Source: Spirochaetia bacterium
GTDB taxonomy: Bacteria > Spirochaetota > UBA4802 > UBA5550
Assembly (NCBI GenBank): GCA_009885955.1
Contig: VFJS01000031.1
Span: 1-64,000 of the forward strand
Direction of reading: 5' to 3'
DNA: 64,000 bases
Below are positions 28,508 through 37,893 of the stretch, in pieces; the first letter of the stretch is position 1, and the number at the start of each line of letters is the position of its first letter. The position numbers and the translations under genes were made by a program. The notes beneath the pieces are model-generated. The model was not told where the DNA came from. It saw only the letters and a program-made list of their open reading frames with translations, and did not search any database.

Positions 28508-29508
28508 CCCCTCCTCTCATAGAGCAGGAGCTCCGCGGAAAGCAGCGCAGCCAGGATGAGGGCAAAAAAGGCGTACTGTTCCCTGGGCTCTTTTATCACC
28601 CTGTTGCCGAAATTGTTTCTCTGCTGCCCTTCTATGGCATTGATGAGAGGTTTCATGCCTGAAAGAGAGTCTGTGATGTCGATATAGGTGCCGCCGGTGG
28701 ATGCGGCGAGCCCTGAAAGGACCCCTGTATTTTTCCTGGTCTTTATCAGTTCCCCCTTCCTGTCCCGGTAATATATCTCGCCCGATTTGTCGTCGTCCCC
28801 CGATGGAATTACCGTACCGTTGTCCCGTCCGATACCCACGGGATACACCGACACCCCCAGGTCCCTGAAGTCCCTGACGGCCCGGTCAATATTCCCTTCA
28901 TGGTCCTCACCGTCGGTTATGAGCACCAGGATCTTCGAAGTGAGCCTCTTTTTCCTGAAGACCTTCATGGCTTCGTCAAGCGCGCTCCCGATGTCGGTCC
29001 CCTGGACATTCACTGAGCCGGGGCCCGCGGAATCAAGGAACATCATGAACGCCCCCATGTCCGATGTGAGCGGGCACTGGAGAAAGGCATCGCCGGCAAA
29101 GAGTATGAGGCCGATCCTGTCGCCCCTGAGCGACTCCATGATCCACCTGACCGAGGACTTGGCCCTGTCGAGCCTGGTGGGAACTACGTCCCTTGCCAGC
29201 ATGCTCCTGCTCACATCAAGAGCGATGATGAGGTCGGTCCCCTCGCTGGAAGCCTCCCTCACTCCCTCGCCCCATTGCGGCCTGAGCATGACAAATACGG
29301 AGAGCACTATTGAAATTATGATAATAGCTGACCTGGCCGTCTTTACAGCCCGCGATCCCTTCACCATGCTCTGTATTAATCCGCCGTGGCTGAGGAGGGA
29401 TGATACCACCCTCCTCCTCCAGAGGACGTAAAGGATGAACACCGCCAGAACCAGCGCACCCGTTGCTGAAATGTATATGAAATATGTATAATTTCCAAAG
29501 CCCATCAC
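28504..29508 (-). CDS. VWA-domain membrane protein, BatB-like
   Basis: MIDAS 'IIALDVSRSMLARD', 'VLITDGEDHEG'; TM helices at both ends. Confidence 0.88.
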   Translation of the reverse strand: MMGFGNYTYFIYISATGALVLAVFILYVLWRRRVVSSLLSHGGLIQSMVKGSRAVKTARSAIIIISIVLSVFVMLRPQWGEGVREASSEGTDLIIALDVSRSMLARDVVPTRLDRAKSSVRWIMESLRGDRIGLILFAGDAFLQCPLTSDMGAFMMFLDSAGPGSVNVQGTDIGSALDEAMKVFRKKRLTSKILVLITDGEDHEGNIDRAVRDFRDLGVSVYPVGIGRDNGTVIPSGDDDKSGEIYYRDRKGELIKTRKNTGVLSGLAASTGGTYIDITDSLSGMKPLINAIEGQQRNNFGNRVIKEPREQYAFFALILAALLSAELLLYERRG

Positions 29509-30503
29509 GGTATCTTCCTGTAAACTGCCGATTTCAAAATAATCTCGAGGAAAAAGATGGATAGTGACATGAGGAGAAAAACCTGAAAGCGGTCGCTGAA
29601 CTCATGGTAGACCCTCAGCTCAGCCTCGCTCCTTTCCAGCCTGTCTATGTCCTGAATATTTTCCCACAATACTTTTCCCGACGTCGCGTTATAGGATTTA
29701 CCGCCGGTGAGGTCTGAAATTTTTTTCAGTGAGTCAAGGTCAAGGTCGCTGGGTACTGCAATCATGCCGCCGAAAAAATTCTTTCTCATATACTCCTTCC
29801 TGCCGATCCCCACGGTATAAATCTTAATACCCAACTCTCTGCAGGCCCTGGACGCTGTTTCAGGGTCTATGATGCCGGAATTATTGGCGCCATCGGTTAA
29901 AAGAAGTATGACTCTGCTCCTGGACTTTATATCCATCATCCTTGAAGCTGACATGGCAATGGCATCTCCAATGGCCGTACTCCTGCTGTCAACCACGCCG
30001 AAATCGATGTCATCGACGATGTCCCGTATAATATCATATTCAACCGTAAGCGGGCACTGGAGGTAGGCCTCACGCGCAAAAACGACCAGGCCGATCCTGT
30101 CGGTCTTGCGGAGCGCTATGAACTCTTTAAGTATGTTTTTCGCGGCAGTAAGCCTGTTCCCGGGTTCGAAATCCTGGGTGCTCATGGATCCGGAGATGTC
30201 CAGGGCAATCATGATGTCTATGCCGAGATTTTTCACGCTTGAATAGCTCACCCCCCTCCCCGGCCTTGCGGCTGCGATGATCAGCAGCAATATGGAAATA
30301 AACCTGAGAAGGGGCATAAACCGGTATGTCACAGTCCTGAAGGTGGCGTTCTTTCTGATGATACCCTCTGATGAAAGGGCTATGGCCGAATCTTTCAGAA
30401 AGATTTTTTTCCTGAGATACATACATACCATTAATCCATAGGGAATAAGAAGAAGGAGAACATAGGGATTCCTGAACTCCAGTTCACTCATTCTCTTTTC
30501 CAT
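29505..30503 (-). CDS. VWA-domain membrane protein, BatA-like
   Basis: MIDAS 'MIALDISGSMSTQD', 'LLLTDGANNSG'; TM helices at both ends. Confidence 0.88.
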   Translation of the reverse strand: MEKRMSELEFRNPYVLLLLIPYGLMVCMYLRKKIFLKDSAIALSSEGIIRKNATFRTVTYRFMPLLRFISILLLIIAAARPGRGVSYSSVKNLGIDIMIALDISGSMSTQDFEPGNRLTAAKNILKEFIALRKTDRIGLVVFAREAYLQCPLTVEYDIIRDIVDDIDFGVVDSRSTAIGDAIAMSASRMMDIKSRSRVILLLTDGANNSGIIDPETASRACRELGIKIYTVGIGRKEYMRKNFFGGMIAVPSDLDLDSLKKISDLTGGKSYNATSGKVLWENIQDIDRLERSEAELRVYHEFSDRFQVFLLMSLSIFFLEIILKSAVYRKIP

Positions 30504-31473
30504 TGTGGAGATTTACGGCAAGCCTCGTTGCCTGTTCCAGGTTAATCAGAAGCATTTCAACCGGAGGGGTAAATTCGGCAAACTTTGAGATATCCCATAA
30601 ATGGAAGAAGTTCATAATTTCACCTCCATGCCTTTCATAGGCCGCGGAAGGCATCACCCTCTTGAGTAAAAAATCTATCTCATCGGAAGTCATCTCAGCA
30701 GCATCGATGCGGTACGAGAGTGAAAGGAACTTTCTGAAGATCATGGAGATGCCAAGTACATACTCTTCAATCTTCCCATCGGAGATGAGCCTTTCGGGCC
30801 CGAGTTTTTCCAGGCTCCCCAGAAAAATCTCCAGTGGAGATACAATAACGGGTGTTTCCAGGCGGAGATTCCTCCGTCTCCTGATCTCTTTTACAAGTAC
30901 TACGGCAATAAGGGTAAGGGCAATCAGGGCTGCCGCGAGAATAATCAATCTGAAGTGGTTCCCGGATAGATCCAGGGGGGGCTCAATATCAGCGAGCTCG
31001 CTCTTATCATTGATACTCTTTATTTCAAGCTCAGGGACCCTGTATGCAATCCTCACCCTGTCCTTCCCGAAGATGCTGATTTCAGGAAGGGTATGCTTTC
31101 CGGTTCTATAGTAGGACATCTTCATTATGAGCATGACATAGCCCAGGTCAGAGGTTGACCTGTCCTCTTTCCTGGCTTCGTGAATGATGTAGAGGGGAAC
31201 AAGGGACGCGGGATTATCCTTCCGGTTTTTATCAGCCTTTGCGCTTTCGGGATAGAATACATCCATGCCGGGCTTTACGATTTCAAGATCTTTCAGGTTT
31301 TTCCCGCTGATGGTAACCCGGTATTCAACCACGCTCCCCACGGTGGATGTCGCGGGATTTACCGCGGCTTTTATGATCGGATAATCGGCGTCGCCCTCCC
31401 CGGCCCACGCGGGCAGAGCCGCAGCGGAAATTGCCGAGGCCAGAAAAAGTTTTAATAATGCCTGATACAACAT
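30484..31473 (-). CDS. Bat-operon secreted/membrane protein of unknown function
   Basis: Signal peptide (start taken at MLYQALLKLF), single TM 'LIILAAALIALTLIAVVLV', located between DUF58 and BatA genes. Confidence 0.7.
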   Translation of the reverse strand: MLYQALLKLFLASAISAAALPAWAGEGDADYPIIKAAVNPATSTVGSVVEYRVTISGKNLKDLEIVKPGMDVFYPESAKADKNRKDNPASLVPLYIIHEARKEDRSTSDLGYVMLIMKMSYYRTGKHTLPEISIFGKDRVRIAYRVPELEIKSINDKSELADIEPPLDLSGNHFRLIILAAALIALTLIAVVLVKEIRRRRNLRLETPVIVSPLEIFLGSLEKLGPERLISDGKIEEYVLGISMIFRKFLSLSYRIDAAEMTSDEIDFLLKRVMPSAAYERHGGEIMNFFHLWDISKFAEFTPPVEMLLINLEQATRLAVNLHNGKENE

Positions 31474-31489
31474 GATTGGATTCTGCCTG

Positions 31490-32329
31490 CTATCTTGCGA
31501 TACGCCCGGCCCTGTTCCTCTTTTCAAAAAATTTCAGCAGCGGTTTTTCAATCGGTTCACCGGTGCTTATGTGAATTGAATCAAAGCCGGCAAGTACCGG
31601 ATAGGCGGACCTCCCGGGAACGGTGTCCGACAGGAAAACATTTCCCGTTTCAAGATCAAGGAATTCGACGAGACCGGTGAGCTTCATCTCTTTTTCCGCC
31701 GGGTCCGATATCTGTACCGGGATGAGATCGTGCTTTCTCGAAATGAGCCTGAGCTTCAGGATATGGTCGTCCATGCTGTCCATGAAGTCCGAGATGACAA
31801 ATATCACGCTCCTCTTCTTCAGCACCCTCCGTAAAAAATCGACCCCCTCGGAAATCCTTGTCCCCCTCCCTGACGGCCTGAATTTTAAAATTTCATCGAG
31901 AACTTTAAGAATGAATTTTCTCCCCTTCCTGGGCCTGATGAACTTTTCCACCCTGTCGGTGAATAATAATACCGAAATCCGGTCATTGTTCATCTGGGCA
32001 AGATAAAGAAACAGGGTAACGACTTCGAGCATCACTTCCATCTTGCTCCGCCTGCTCCCGAACTCGATGGATCCCGACATGTCCACCATGATCACCACCG
32101 AGAGCTCCCTCTCCTCGACAAACTCCTTTATGAAGAGATGGTTGAGCCTTGCCGACACGTTCCACTCGATGTTCCGTACATCATCGCCGTACTGGTACTC
32201 ACGGACCGAATTGAGTTCCAGGCCGTACCCCTTGAATGCCGAATGATATTCGCCCATAAACAGCGTGTTGAGCTTTCTCCCTGTCTGGATCCTGATCTTC
32301 TTCAGCAGGGCAAGTTCCTTGGACTCCAC
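31490..32329 (-). CDS. DUF58 domain protein (VWA-like)
   Basis: 'GYGLELNSVREYQYGDDVRNIEWNVSARLNHLFIKEFVEERELSVVIMVDMSGS'. Confidence 0.92.
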   Translation of the reverse strand: MESKELALLKKIRIQTGRKLNTLFMGEYHSAFKGYGLELNSVREYQYGDDVRNIEWNVSARLNHLFIKEFVEERELSVVIMVDMSGSIEFGSRRSKMEVMLEVVTLFLYLAQMNNDRISVLLFTDRVEKFIRPRKGRKFILKVLDEILKFRPSGRGTRISEGVDFLRRVLKKRSVIFVISDFMDSMDDHILKLRLISRKHDLIPVQISDPAEKEMKLTGLVEFLDLETGNVFLSDTVPGRSAYPVLAGFDSIHISTGEPIEKPLLKFFEKRNRAGRIAR

Positions 32330-33313
32330 CTACGGGACCTCCACGGAGTCGAAAATCATCTTTACCACGTCGTCGGCGCTTTTGCCGTCGGCCTCTGCCT
32401 CGTAGGAAAGCATGAGCCTGTGACGGAGCACATCGGCGCCGATCTCCTTGATGTCATCGGGCGTGACAAATCCCCTCCCCTTTATGAAGGCAACGCACTT
32501 CGAGGCCCTCATGAGCGCTATGGACGCCCTGGGGCTCGCGCCGAAATCCAGGTATTTCCTGAGTTCCTTCCTGTCGGGTTTCCGGGTCATGGCGGTTATT
32601 GAAACGATATAGTCAATGAGTGTGCCGTCAATGAATATGGAATCAACGATTGCAGCCCTGGACAGGATCTCGCCGGCCGGCATTACGGTGCTGATATTAT
32701 CCACCTTGATGTCGGAAAAACGCATGAGTATCTGCCGCTCCTCGTCCCTTCCGGGATAATCGACAAGGACCTTCATGAAAAAACGGTCAAGCTGGGCTTC
32801 GGGCAGGGGATAGGTCCCCTCCTGTTCTATGGGATTTTCGGTTGCAAGGACCATGAATGGTTCATTGAGTATATGTGTTTCATCCCCGATGGTTACCTGT
32901 TTCTCCTCCATGGCCTGGAGCAGGGCAGACTGGACCTTGGCCGGAGCACGGTTGATCTCATCGGCAAGGAGCAGGTTGGTGAAAATGGGCCCCTTTTTGG
33001 TGAAAAAATCGAGCTCTTTAGGATTATAAATCCTGGTCCCTATAAGGTCTGCCGGAAGGAGGTCCGGTGTGAACTGGATGCGGCTGAAATCTGTTCCTAT
33101 GGTCCTGGCAAAAGACCTCACTGCCAGGGTCTTTGCAAGGCCGGGAAGGCCTTCCAGGAGTATATGGCCCCCGGAGATAAAGGTGATAATAATCTTCTCA
33201 ATGAGGCTCTCCTGCCCTATGATGACCTTTGAAATTTCTGCCTTTATTCTGCCGATAAAAGCATTTTCCTGTTTTACCCTTTCCGTCAGCTTTTCAATTG
33301 CGGCATAATCCAT
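32330..33313 (-). CDS. moxR: MoxR-family AAA+ ATPase
   Basis: 'GHILLEGLPGLAKTLAVRSFA', 'LLADEINRAPAKVQSALLQAMEE', 'ATENPIEQEGTYPLPEAQLDRF'. Confidence 0.95.
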   Translation of the reverse strand: MDYAAIEKLTERVKQENAFIGRIKAEISKVIIGQESLIEKIIITFISGGHILLEGLPGLAKTLAVRSFARTIGTDFSRIQFTPDLLPADLIGTRIYNPKELDFFTKKGPIFTNLLLADEINRAPAKVQSALLQAMEEKQVTIGDETHILNEPFMVLATENPIEQEGTYPLPEAQLDRFFMKVLVDYPGRDEERQILMRFSDIKVDNISTVMPAGEILSRAAIVDSIFIDGTLIDYIVSITAMTRKPDRKELRKYLDFGASPRASIALMRASKCVAFIKGRGFVTPDDIKEIGADVLRHRLMLSYEAEADGKSADDVVKMIFDSVEVP

Positions 33314-33639
33314 GATATTCTCCCCAAAAAAAATTTCACCGTCTAAAAGAAGTATTGTGCCAGAGATTCTATTTTTTTCATTTATGTCTATAATAAAAAA
33401 TCAGTTTTGAATCAGAAATAATTCAGGCGATTCATTCAAGCAGTATTTGTCCGGGCAGTTTTTTCTTTGTTACAAAAATTTACAGGCGGATATGAGCTTC
33501 AGCCTATTCCATTACCGGCCAGGCTGTTTTATTATCTTCCCGATGAAAGACCAACTCCTCGCGCCGGATTTTCACTGACTGGCAAATTCAGCGCCTCGCG
33601 GCGCACCGAAGAGCGCAGAGGAGAAGAAAGAATAAATTG

Positions 33640-33721
33640 AACCACGAAAATCTCGAAAAACACGAAAGAAGAGGATATTCCCTTTGCGTGATGTTCGTGC
33701 CTTTCGTGGTTAATCTTTTTA
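33640..33721. repeat. Inverted-repeat element 'aaccacga ... tcgtggtt'
   Basis: Shares 'attccctttNcgtgatgttcgtgcctttcgtggttaa' with 50754-50816 with one difference. Confidence 0.85.
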
Positions 33722-33997
33722 AAATTAGAAGAGATAGGCCGCAATACCTGGGCCATGGCAATTTTGAAGTCTTTTGGAAAAGCTCCGGAAGAATGCCCGG
33801 AGTGTACATCTTTAATGTTGCCTGATACTGTTTTTTCATTCCCTGCTGACAGAAAAATCAATACCTCCTTGATTGGAATTCGAGTTTATAAAATTGCATA
33901 AAATTGTTGACATTAATGAAATGGTTATTATTGTAAAAGTATTCAGAAGAGGTAGGTCTTTTCATTTTTAGGGGCGGCGCAAATACAGGGATCAATA

Positions 33998-34630
33998 ATG
34001 TCTTCAATACGTTGTAAATCATGCGGCGGTTCCATTCAGGATGTTGAAATTGATTACCTCACCTGCCCGTACTGCGGATCAAGGCAGAAAAACAATAAAG
34101 GCAAAACAGAAAAAACCGAACTACCACAGCAGCGCAGGTTTTTCCGATTAACTATCAACTCTATTTTCGTATCACTAGTAATAGTAATACTAATTGCAGT
34201 TACTGCAGGTGTATTCGTTTACATCCGCTTGAATGCTTTTAAGGCGACTAAACCGCCAATACTGGAATTAATCAGGTCCCCGGCCGGCGCTTGCGGTGTG
34301 ATGCAAGGCGATGAGGGCCTGCCCCTGGGGCAGCAGTACAGGTCGTGCGATAAAAGGTTCACACTGACCATGCAGCATGACGGTAACCTGGTACTTTACA
34401 TGGGGGAGGCTTCCCTCTGGGCAACGAACACCGTTGGCAAAAACAGTGCTAAGGCTATTATGCAGCGCGACGGTAACTTTGTTTTGTATGATAAAACCGG
34501 AAAACCGATCTGGGCGACTAACACACTGGATCCTTCCGGGGCATACTTTTCAGTTCAAAACGACGGCAATCTGGTAATCTACTCCGCATCCGGCAGTCCG
34601 ATCTGGGCGTCACACACATGCTGTTATTGA
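33998..34630 (+). CDS. Zinc-ribbon / TM / bulb-type (D-mannose-binding-like) lectin protein
   Basis: N-terminal 'CKSCGG..CPYCGS'; TM 'IFVSLVIVILIAVTAGVFVYI'; three B-lectin repeats 'QHDGNLVLYMGEASLWATNT', 'QRDGNFVLYDKTGKPIWATNT', 'QNDGNLVIYSASGSPIWAS'. Confidence 0.9.
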   Translation: MSSIRCKSCGGSIQDVEIDYLTCPYCGSRQKNNKGKTEKTELPQQRRFFRLTINSIFVSLVIVILIAVTAGVFVYIRLNAFKATKPPILELIRSPAGACGVMQGDEGLPLGQQYRSCDKRFTLTMQHDGNLVLYMGEASLWATNTVGKNSAKAIMQRDGNFVLYDKTGKPIWATNTLDPSGAYFSVQNDGNLVIYSASGSPIWASHTCCY

Positions 34631-34829
34631 TGCGCTGCGCCGTTCGTTATTGGTCTCTTATGGGGTTCGAGATCCCTGCCAAATTTTAAGGCAGAGTGCA
34701 TAAACTTTCTCATGAGTCATAAGAGGCTAATATATGAAATATTTTTTAGCTCTAATTGGACTTTTCAGCTTTTCTTTTAATCTAATGCCACAGGAAATTC
34801 CTAAATATTTATACACAGAGGAGGAAAAG

Positions 34830-35294
34830 ATGTTCATATGGAAAAAGCAAAACAGCCTGAGATTTCTGGTAAGTTTCTGTTGTCTGTTTTTAATCTTCAG
34901 TTCCCAGGTTATGGGCGGCAGTTATCTTGCTATCTGCGATGCCGGGGTTACCAATTCTAATACGATTTTAAAATTTAGGCCAGGTGCAGCTTCTATCTTT
35001 GATTTTTCTGGATCTACTACCCCGTTCACAAGCAGGAAATCTCATATACAATATGAAACGTATAGGGCAATTTATTTTGAAAATAACAGCAATTACACAA
35101 TTACTATTAGTGAGATGTTGTTGACATATGGAGAAGGCTCAACCACCTGTACAGATAAAACCATTCAACCAGGCAGGACCTATTATCAGGATTTTCGCGG
35201 AGCATACAGAATTGTAAAACAGGTGAGGATTTTATGGCGCTCAAATGCCCCGGAAAAGATAAGGGCCAAGGTAACGGTGTCCTTATATCGTTAA
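34830..35294 (+). CDS. Hypothetical secreted protein
   Basis: Start MFIWKKQNSLRFLVSFCCLFLIF preceded by 'gaggaggaaaag'; hydrophobic signal. Confidence 0.6.
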   Translation: MFIWKKQNSLRFLVSFCCLFLIFSSQVMGGSYLAICDAGVTNSNTILKFRPGAASIFDFSGSTTPFTSRKSHIQYETYRAIYFENNSNYTITISEMLLTYGEGSTTCTDKTIQPGRTYYQDFRGAYRIVKQVRILWRSNAPEKIRAKVTVSLYR

Positions 35295-35499
35295 GGATGC
35301 TGATTTATATATATGGAAACATCACAAATAAATTTTAAGTCAGAGTGTATATAATTGCTTTTTTTGTCATGAATATGCAGTTTCTAATAACCTTTATTCT
35401 GTCTCTTGAATAGGGTTGTATTAAATACTTTCTGAATTTTTAACGTATTCCGGGATCTGTTTTTATCATTTATTTGCAGAAATTCATAAATCAAAAAAA

Positions 35500-35835
35500 T
35501 TAAATCGAAATCCTTATCTTGTATTCCCTGTGGTCCCGGGAAACATTCACCTTTATATTTTTAAGCATCTGCTGTTCGAGTTCAAATTCAAACGAAGAGA
35601 GCCACTTTTCAAATTTAACGGTCTCAAAATACTTCTTCTCTATGACCATGTCTATGCTGTTCGCGTACAGAAAAAAACGGAATGGAATATCGATGCCGCT
35701 GGGAAGGGTCATGACAAAATTTATCTTGTCGATCTTATCCAGTTTGTCGTGCATGCCCTCGGACTGAAGGTTTTTATCGGCACCGAAGGTCTTTGACACT
35801 AAATCAGCCACTTTCATGTAATCTATATTTCTCAT
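35500..35835 (-). CDS. Conserved hypothetical protein (111 aa)
   Basis: Uninterrupted ORF with GGGGGCGGT upstream; no recognised domain. Confidence 0.6.
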   Translation of the reverse strand: MRNIDYMKVADLVSKTFGADKNLQSEGMHDKLDKIDKINFVMTLPSGIDIPFRFFLYANSIDMVIEKKYFETVKFEKWLSSFEFELEQQMLKNIKVNVSRDHREYKIRISI

Positions 35836-35863
35836 GAGACCGCCCCCCTATATCATCAGCCCT

Positions 35864-36271
35864 CTATTTTACCCCTTTCTCCAGAAAGAAATCCTTATAT
35901 TTTAGATCGGTCCCCATGATGTGGTTAATGAGCCAATCCTTTAAAAATCCCATGAGCGCCAGGGAGAAGGAGCCCCTGCCGCTGTTGAGCTGGGTCTGGA
36001 AATCGGCCACCCTGGCAACAAGGGTATCATGCTCTTTTTTGTGCGCTTCATAGCCGGCATAGGTATGCTGAATCATCATCCGCTCTTCATTGTCAAAATG
36101 GGTCATTGTATAGTCCACGAGCCCATTCAGAATATCAGTCATCGACGATGTGCCGAGGCCGGTCACCATGCCCTGGTGGAGCCTGTTTATATATTCAAAC
36201 AGCCTTTTGTGGTCCTCATTGAAAAGGTCAACACCTACGCTCAGATCCTCATTCCACTCAATGTATGCCAT
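35864..36271 (-). CDS. Bacteriohemerythrin
   Basis: 'IEWNEDLSVGVDLFNEDHKRLFEYIN', 'HFDNEERMM', 'HKKEHD', 'WLINHIMGTDLKYKDF' di-iron ligand pattern. Confidence 0.95.
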   Translation of the reverse strand: MAYIEWNEDLSVGVDLFNEDHKRLFEYINRLHQGMVTGLGTSSMTDILNGLVDYTMTHFDNEERMMIQHTYAGYEAHKKEHDTLVARVADFQTQLNSGRGSFSLALMGFLKDWLINHIMGTDLKYKDFFLEKGVK

Positions 36272-36799
36272 GGCATTATCTCCAGATTTATGATAACGTA
36301 TTATATCTTTGTCATAATATAAGAAAAAATCTCTGAATTTCAACCATTTTATTTTATGATGCCAAAAAATAAAAATAGTCCCCTTTTAATTCAAACCAAT
36401 GGTGGTTTGCCCGGTGCATATTCATCGAATTTAAAACCGTAAATATCTGACAAAAAAATTGACATTGCCCGGCATTTCATTACTATTAAGACATACTCAT
36501 AAACTTTATTTAATTCTGAAAATGAAAATATCAGCTGCAAAGATTTTTTCATTTGTCATTGAATTGACAATGTCGGCATAAATCATTCCGCCGTTTCCGA
36601 GGGTTGGATATGAGATATTTACCAATTCCTATATGGCGCTGCATCTTCCCCATTCTACCTCTAATAGAAAAAATTAAGAGTCAAAATAAAATGAGCCTGC
36701 GACAGCAGGAACTCATTGATACAGCCAGTCTGACCTTTACAATACATGTATGTGAACTTCAATTGGCAGAATCTTCATACCATTCTCATGGAGGTCTTT

Positions 36800-37639
36800 A
36801 TGAAAAAGATAGCTGTGTATATTTTTTCGATCATCACGGGGATCCTGTTAATTAATATCAAGGGTGCATCCGGCTTATTCACTACTTACGTCGATGGATG
36901 GGGGCAGATGAGCCACTATTCTTTACCATCGGTAACCGGAATTGGCTGCATGGTAGCCAATCATAAATATCCGAACTCCACGTCCAGGGTGGAACTAAAA
37001 AATACTGTATGCCATGTGTATCTGACCTGCAGTGATAATTGGCTTGATTGTGACAAAAAACTCGATAACGGCTGCGAAACAAAGGCATCTGAAAAAAATT
37101 GCGGTAAATGCGGTGTAACATGCCCGGCAGGCACTTTCTGCAAAAAGACAGGCACAGTCGCTTATAAGTGCGAGTGCCCGCCTGCGACCTGCCGTGTTCA
37201 AAGCGGCAACAATTCACAGGAAGGAGTGATGACCCTCAACGCAGCAACAGGAAAATGTGAATGCCTGGTAACGAAATGCCCGAACTGTTACGCTGACTGC
37301 GACAAAAATCCGAAAAACGGCTGCGAAGTCAACATCTGCGTAGACCCCAACAACTACATGGGGTGCGGAAAAAAACTGGATACCAAGAAAGACCCGAACA
37401 ACTGCGGCCAGGCGGGGCGCAAGTGCGCTTCATACCAGGTATGCAACAACGGTGTCTGCGGCTGCAAGGTGCAGATGGCACATGGATCAAAGTGTGATCT
37501 TCCGAATGCGAATGCAATTTGGGATGCCGGCACCTGCAAATGTAAAATATACAAGTGCATTGCAGGCTGGGCCGACTGTGACGAAAATCCGGCGAATGGA
37601 TGCGAGAAAAAATATACAGGTGCAAAAAAATGCAATTAG
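36800..37639 (+). CDS. Cysteine-rich secreted protein
   Basis: Signal peptide (MKKIAVYIFSIITGILLI); repeated 'DWLDCDKKLDNGCET ... NCGKCGVTCPAGTFC', 'ADCDKNPKNGCEV', 'ADCDENPANGCEK' motifs. Confidence 0.75.
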   Translation: MKKIAVYIFSIITGILLINIKGASGLFTTYVDGWGQMSHYSLPSVTGIGCMVANHKYPNSTSRVELKNTVCHVYLTCSDNWLDCDKKLDNGCETKASEKNCGKCGVTCPAGTFCKKTGTVAYKCECPPATCRVQSGNNSQEGVMTLNAATGKCECLVTKCPNCYADCDKNPKNGCEVNICVDPNNYMGCGKKLDTKKDPNNCGQAGRKCASYQVCNNGVCGCKVQMAHGSKCDLPNANAIWDAGTCKCKIYKCIAGWADCDENPANGCEKKYTGAKKCN

Positions 37640-37893
37640 GGCGGCATTAAAATACGGTTCATCGGATCCCGAGATGCCTTTTGTACAGGGAAATTTATGA
37701 TAACCGGCATGTACGTGATAAGGACATAAATATGTATTGAAATATAAAAAAATCAGAATAGTTAAAATAATTCTTAAAATTTCTGATTTTTATTGGATAC
37801 TATCAGGAATTAACAAGAATCCTGTCATTTTTGATGGATAGCATTTGTATATCAATATATGACATCAGGATATTGGCAGCATAATCGGATATC

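Noticed and set aside
26218-33313. MoxR/VWA cluster as an anti-phage defence system
   Set aside because: Gene content and order (moxR, DUF58, two VWA, TPR, BatD) fit the known Bat operon better; no nuclease or effector gene present.
37620-37700. Frameshift at the aaaaaaa tract truncating the Cys-rich gene
   Set aside because: Shifting by one base does not restore a Cys-rich reading frame, so a simple indel is not supported; truncation kept only as a possibility.
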